Assembly (NCBI RefSeq): GCF_004005475.1
Contig: NZ_RZTZ01000003.1
Span: forward strand, 395,325 to 459,324
DNA length: 64,000 nucleotides
Reading direction: 5' to 3'
Source: Niallia taxi
Lineage (GTDB): Bacteria; Bacillota; Bacilli; Bacillales; Cytobacillaceae
Positions 63,874 to 64,000 of the stretch are shown here, piece after piece. The first letter of the stretch is position 1. Each line of letters opens with the position of its first letter. Made by a program: the position numbers and the translations under genes. The notes below the pieces were generated by a model. The model had not been told where the DNA came from. It made no database searches and worked only from the letters and a program-made list of their open reading frames with translations.

Positions 63874-64000
63874 TGGATTGTCAACATTAAATCAAACAGC
63901 TTTTTTAAGGGACGATTGTTTGTAGTCAATGGGGCTTACATAACCTAGTGTTCCATGGATTCGAAGCTTGTTATACCAGTTAACATAGTCACTGAATTCT
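63874..64000 (-). mobile_element. IS3-family element, end (continues beyond window)
   Basis: Contains the C-terminus of an IS3/IS150-type OrfB transposase: NWYNKLRIHGTLGYVSPIDY, ending SLKKAV at a stop at 63892. TGGATTGTCAACA at about 63874 may be the terminal repeat. Confidence 0.7.
63892..64000 (-). CDS. IS3-family transposase OrfB (partial, C-terminus)
   Basis: Thirty-five residues to the stop. The R-I-H-G-TLGY-SP-Y segment is diagnostic of the IS3 integrase-core end. The rest lies beyond the window. Confidence 0.75.
   Translation of the reverse strand, partial: EFSDYVNWYNKLRIHGTLGYVSPIDYKQSSLKKAV

Noticed and set aside
1..64000. CRISPR arrays, tRNA or rRNA genes
   Set aside because: No regularly spaced repeats, cloverleaf arms with CCA-type ends, or rRNA-like GC-rich conserved blocks were seen.

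Overview
The window is chromosomal DNA from a low-GC, endospore-forming Bacillaceae bacterium (Bacillus sensu lato; species not determinable by eye). Supporting this are close relatives of B. subtilis RsbQ, YvbH, YwbE, YfmS and ComK, a sporulation-type PAS kinase, a Bce-type peptide-sensing module, a SinI-like peptide, AGGAGG ribosome binding sites and frequent TTG starts. I saw no rRNA, tRNA or CRISPR array.

1-20 kb is mostly core-like: a partial rsbQ, yvbH, ywbE, a soluble chemoreceptor, a complete BceRS-BceAB-type response regulator/kinase/ABC operon with a perfect operator-like palindrome before the ABC genes, a PAS histidine kinase, an amino-acid permease, a small exopolysaccharide (EPS) cluster (two GT2 enzymes, flippase, pyruvyl transferase; 12.2-17.2 kb), a frameshifted XRE regulator and a ComK homologue. 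Two unlinked tiny genes (7936 and 17560) share an almost identical 42-base leader.

20-33 kb encodes surface and sugar functions: a secreted M30-like metalloprotease with five Ig-like repeats, a class D sortase with its LPNTA acidic surface substrate, an orphan SinI-like peptide, and a fructose-type PTS operon (PRD regulator, IIA, IIB, IIC, two consecutive class II aldolases) with a cre-like site at its promoter.

33.2-39.5 kb is a foreign island bounded by a perfect 46-bp direct repeat. It holds a RiPP unit resembling the paeninodin lasso-peptide group (precursor ending in Asp-Ser, HPr-kinase-like tailoring kinase, NTP_transf_5 nucleotidyltransferase) but no lasso B1/B2/C genes. Both of its promoters carry the same palindrome, GTTCTYTATMAAGAAC, just after the -10 box. 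The rest of the island is a decayed IS1182-type element split by an intact IS21-type element with a 5-bp target duplication.

39.6-51.1 kb is one large, AT-rich EPS operon on the minus strand, from YwqC/YwqD/YwqE-type regulators through the initiating sugar transferase, glycosyltransferases, an EpsG-type polymerase, an acetyltransferase, a GH39-like hydrolase and a pyruvyl transferase to a flippase. Several genes are paralogous to the 12-17 kb cluster. 51-58.6 kb holds an atypical SGNH protein, a chemoreceptor, a PhzF protein, hypotheticals and a second SGNH hydrolase with SLH-like repeats.

59-64 kb is a polymorphic-toxin graveyard: orphan immunity genes (YezG/DUF600, Imm22, two SUKH, a broken SUFU) beside decayed toxin tips (GH-E and WHH nucleases), serine-recombinase fragments, recurring terminator hairpins and the end of an IS3-type transposase.
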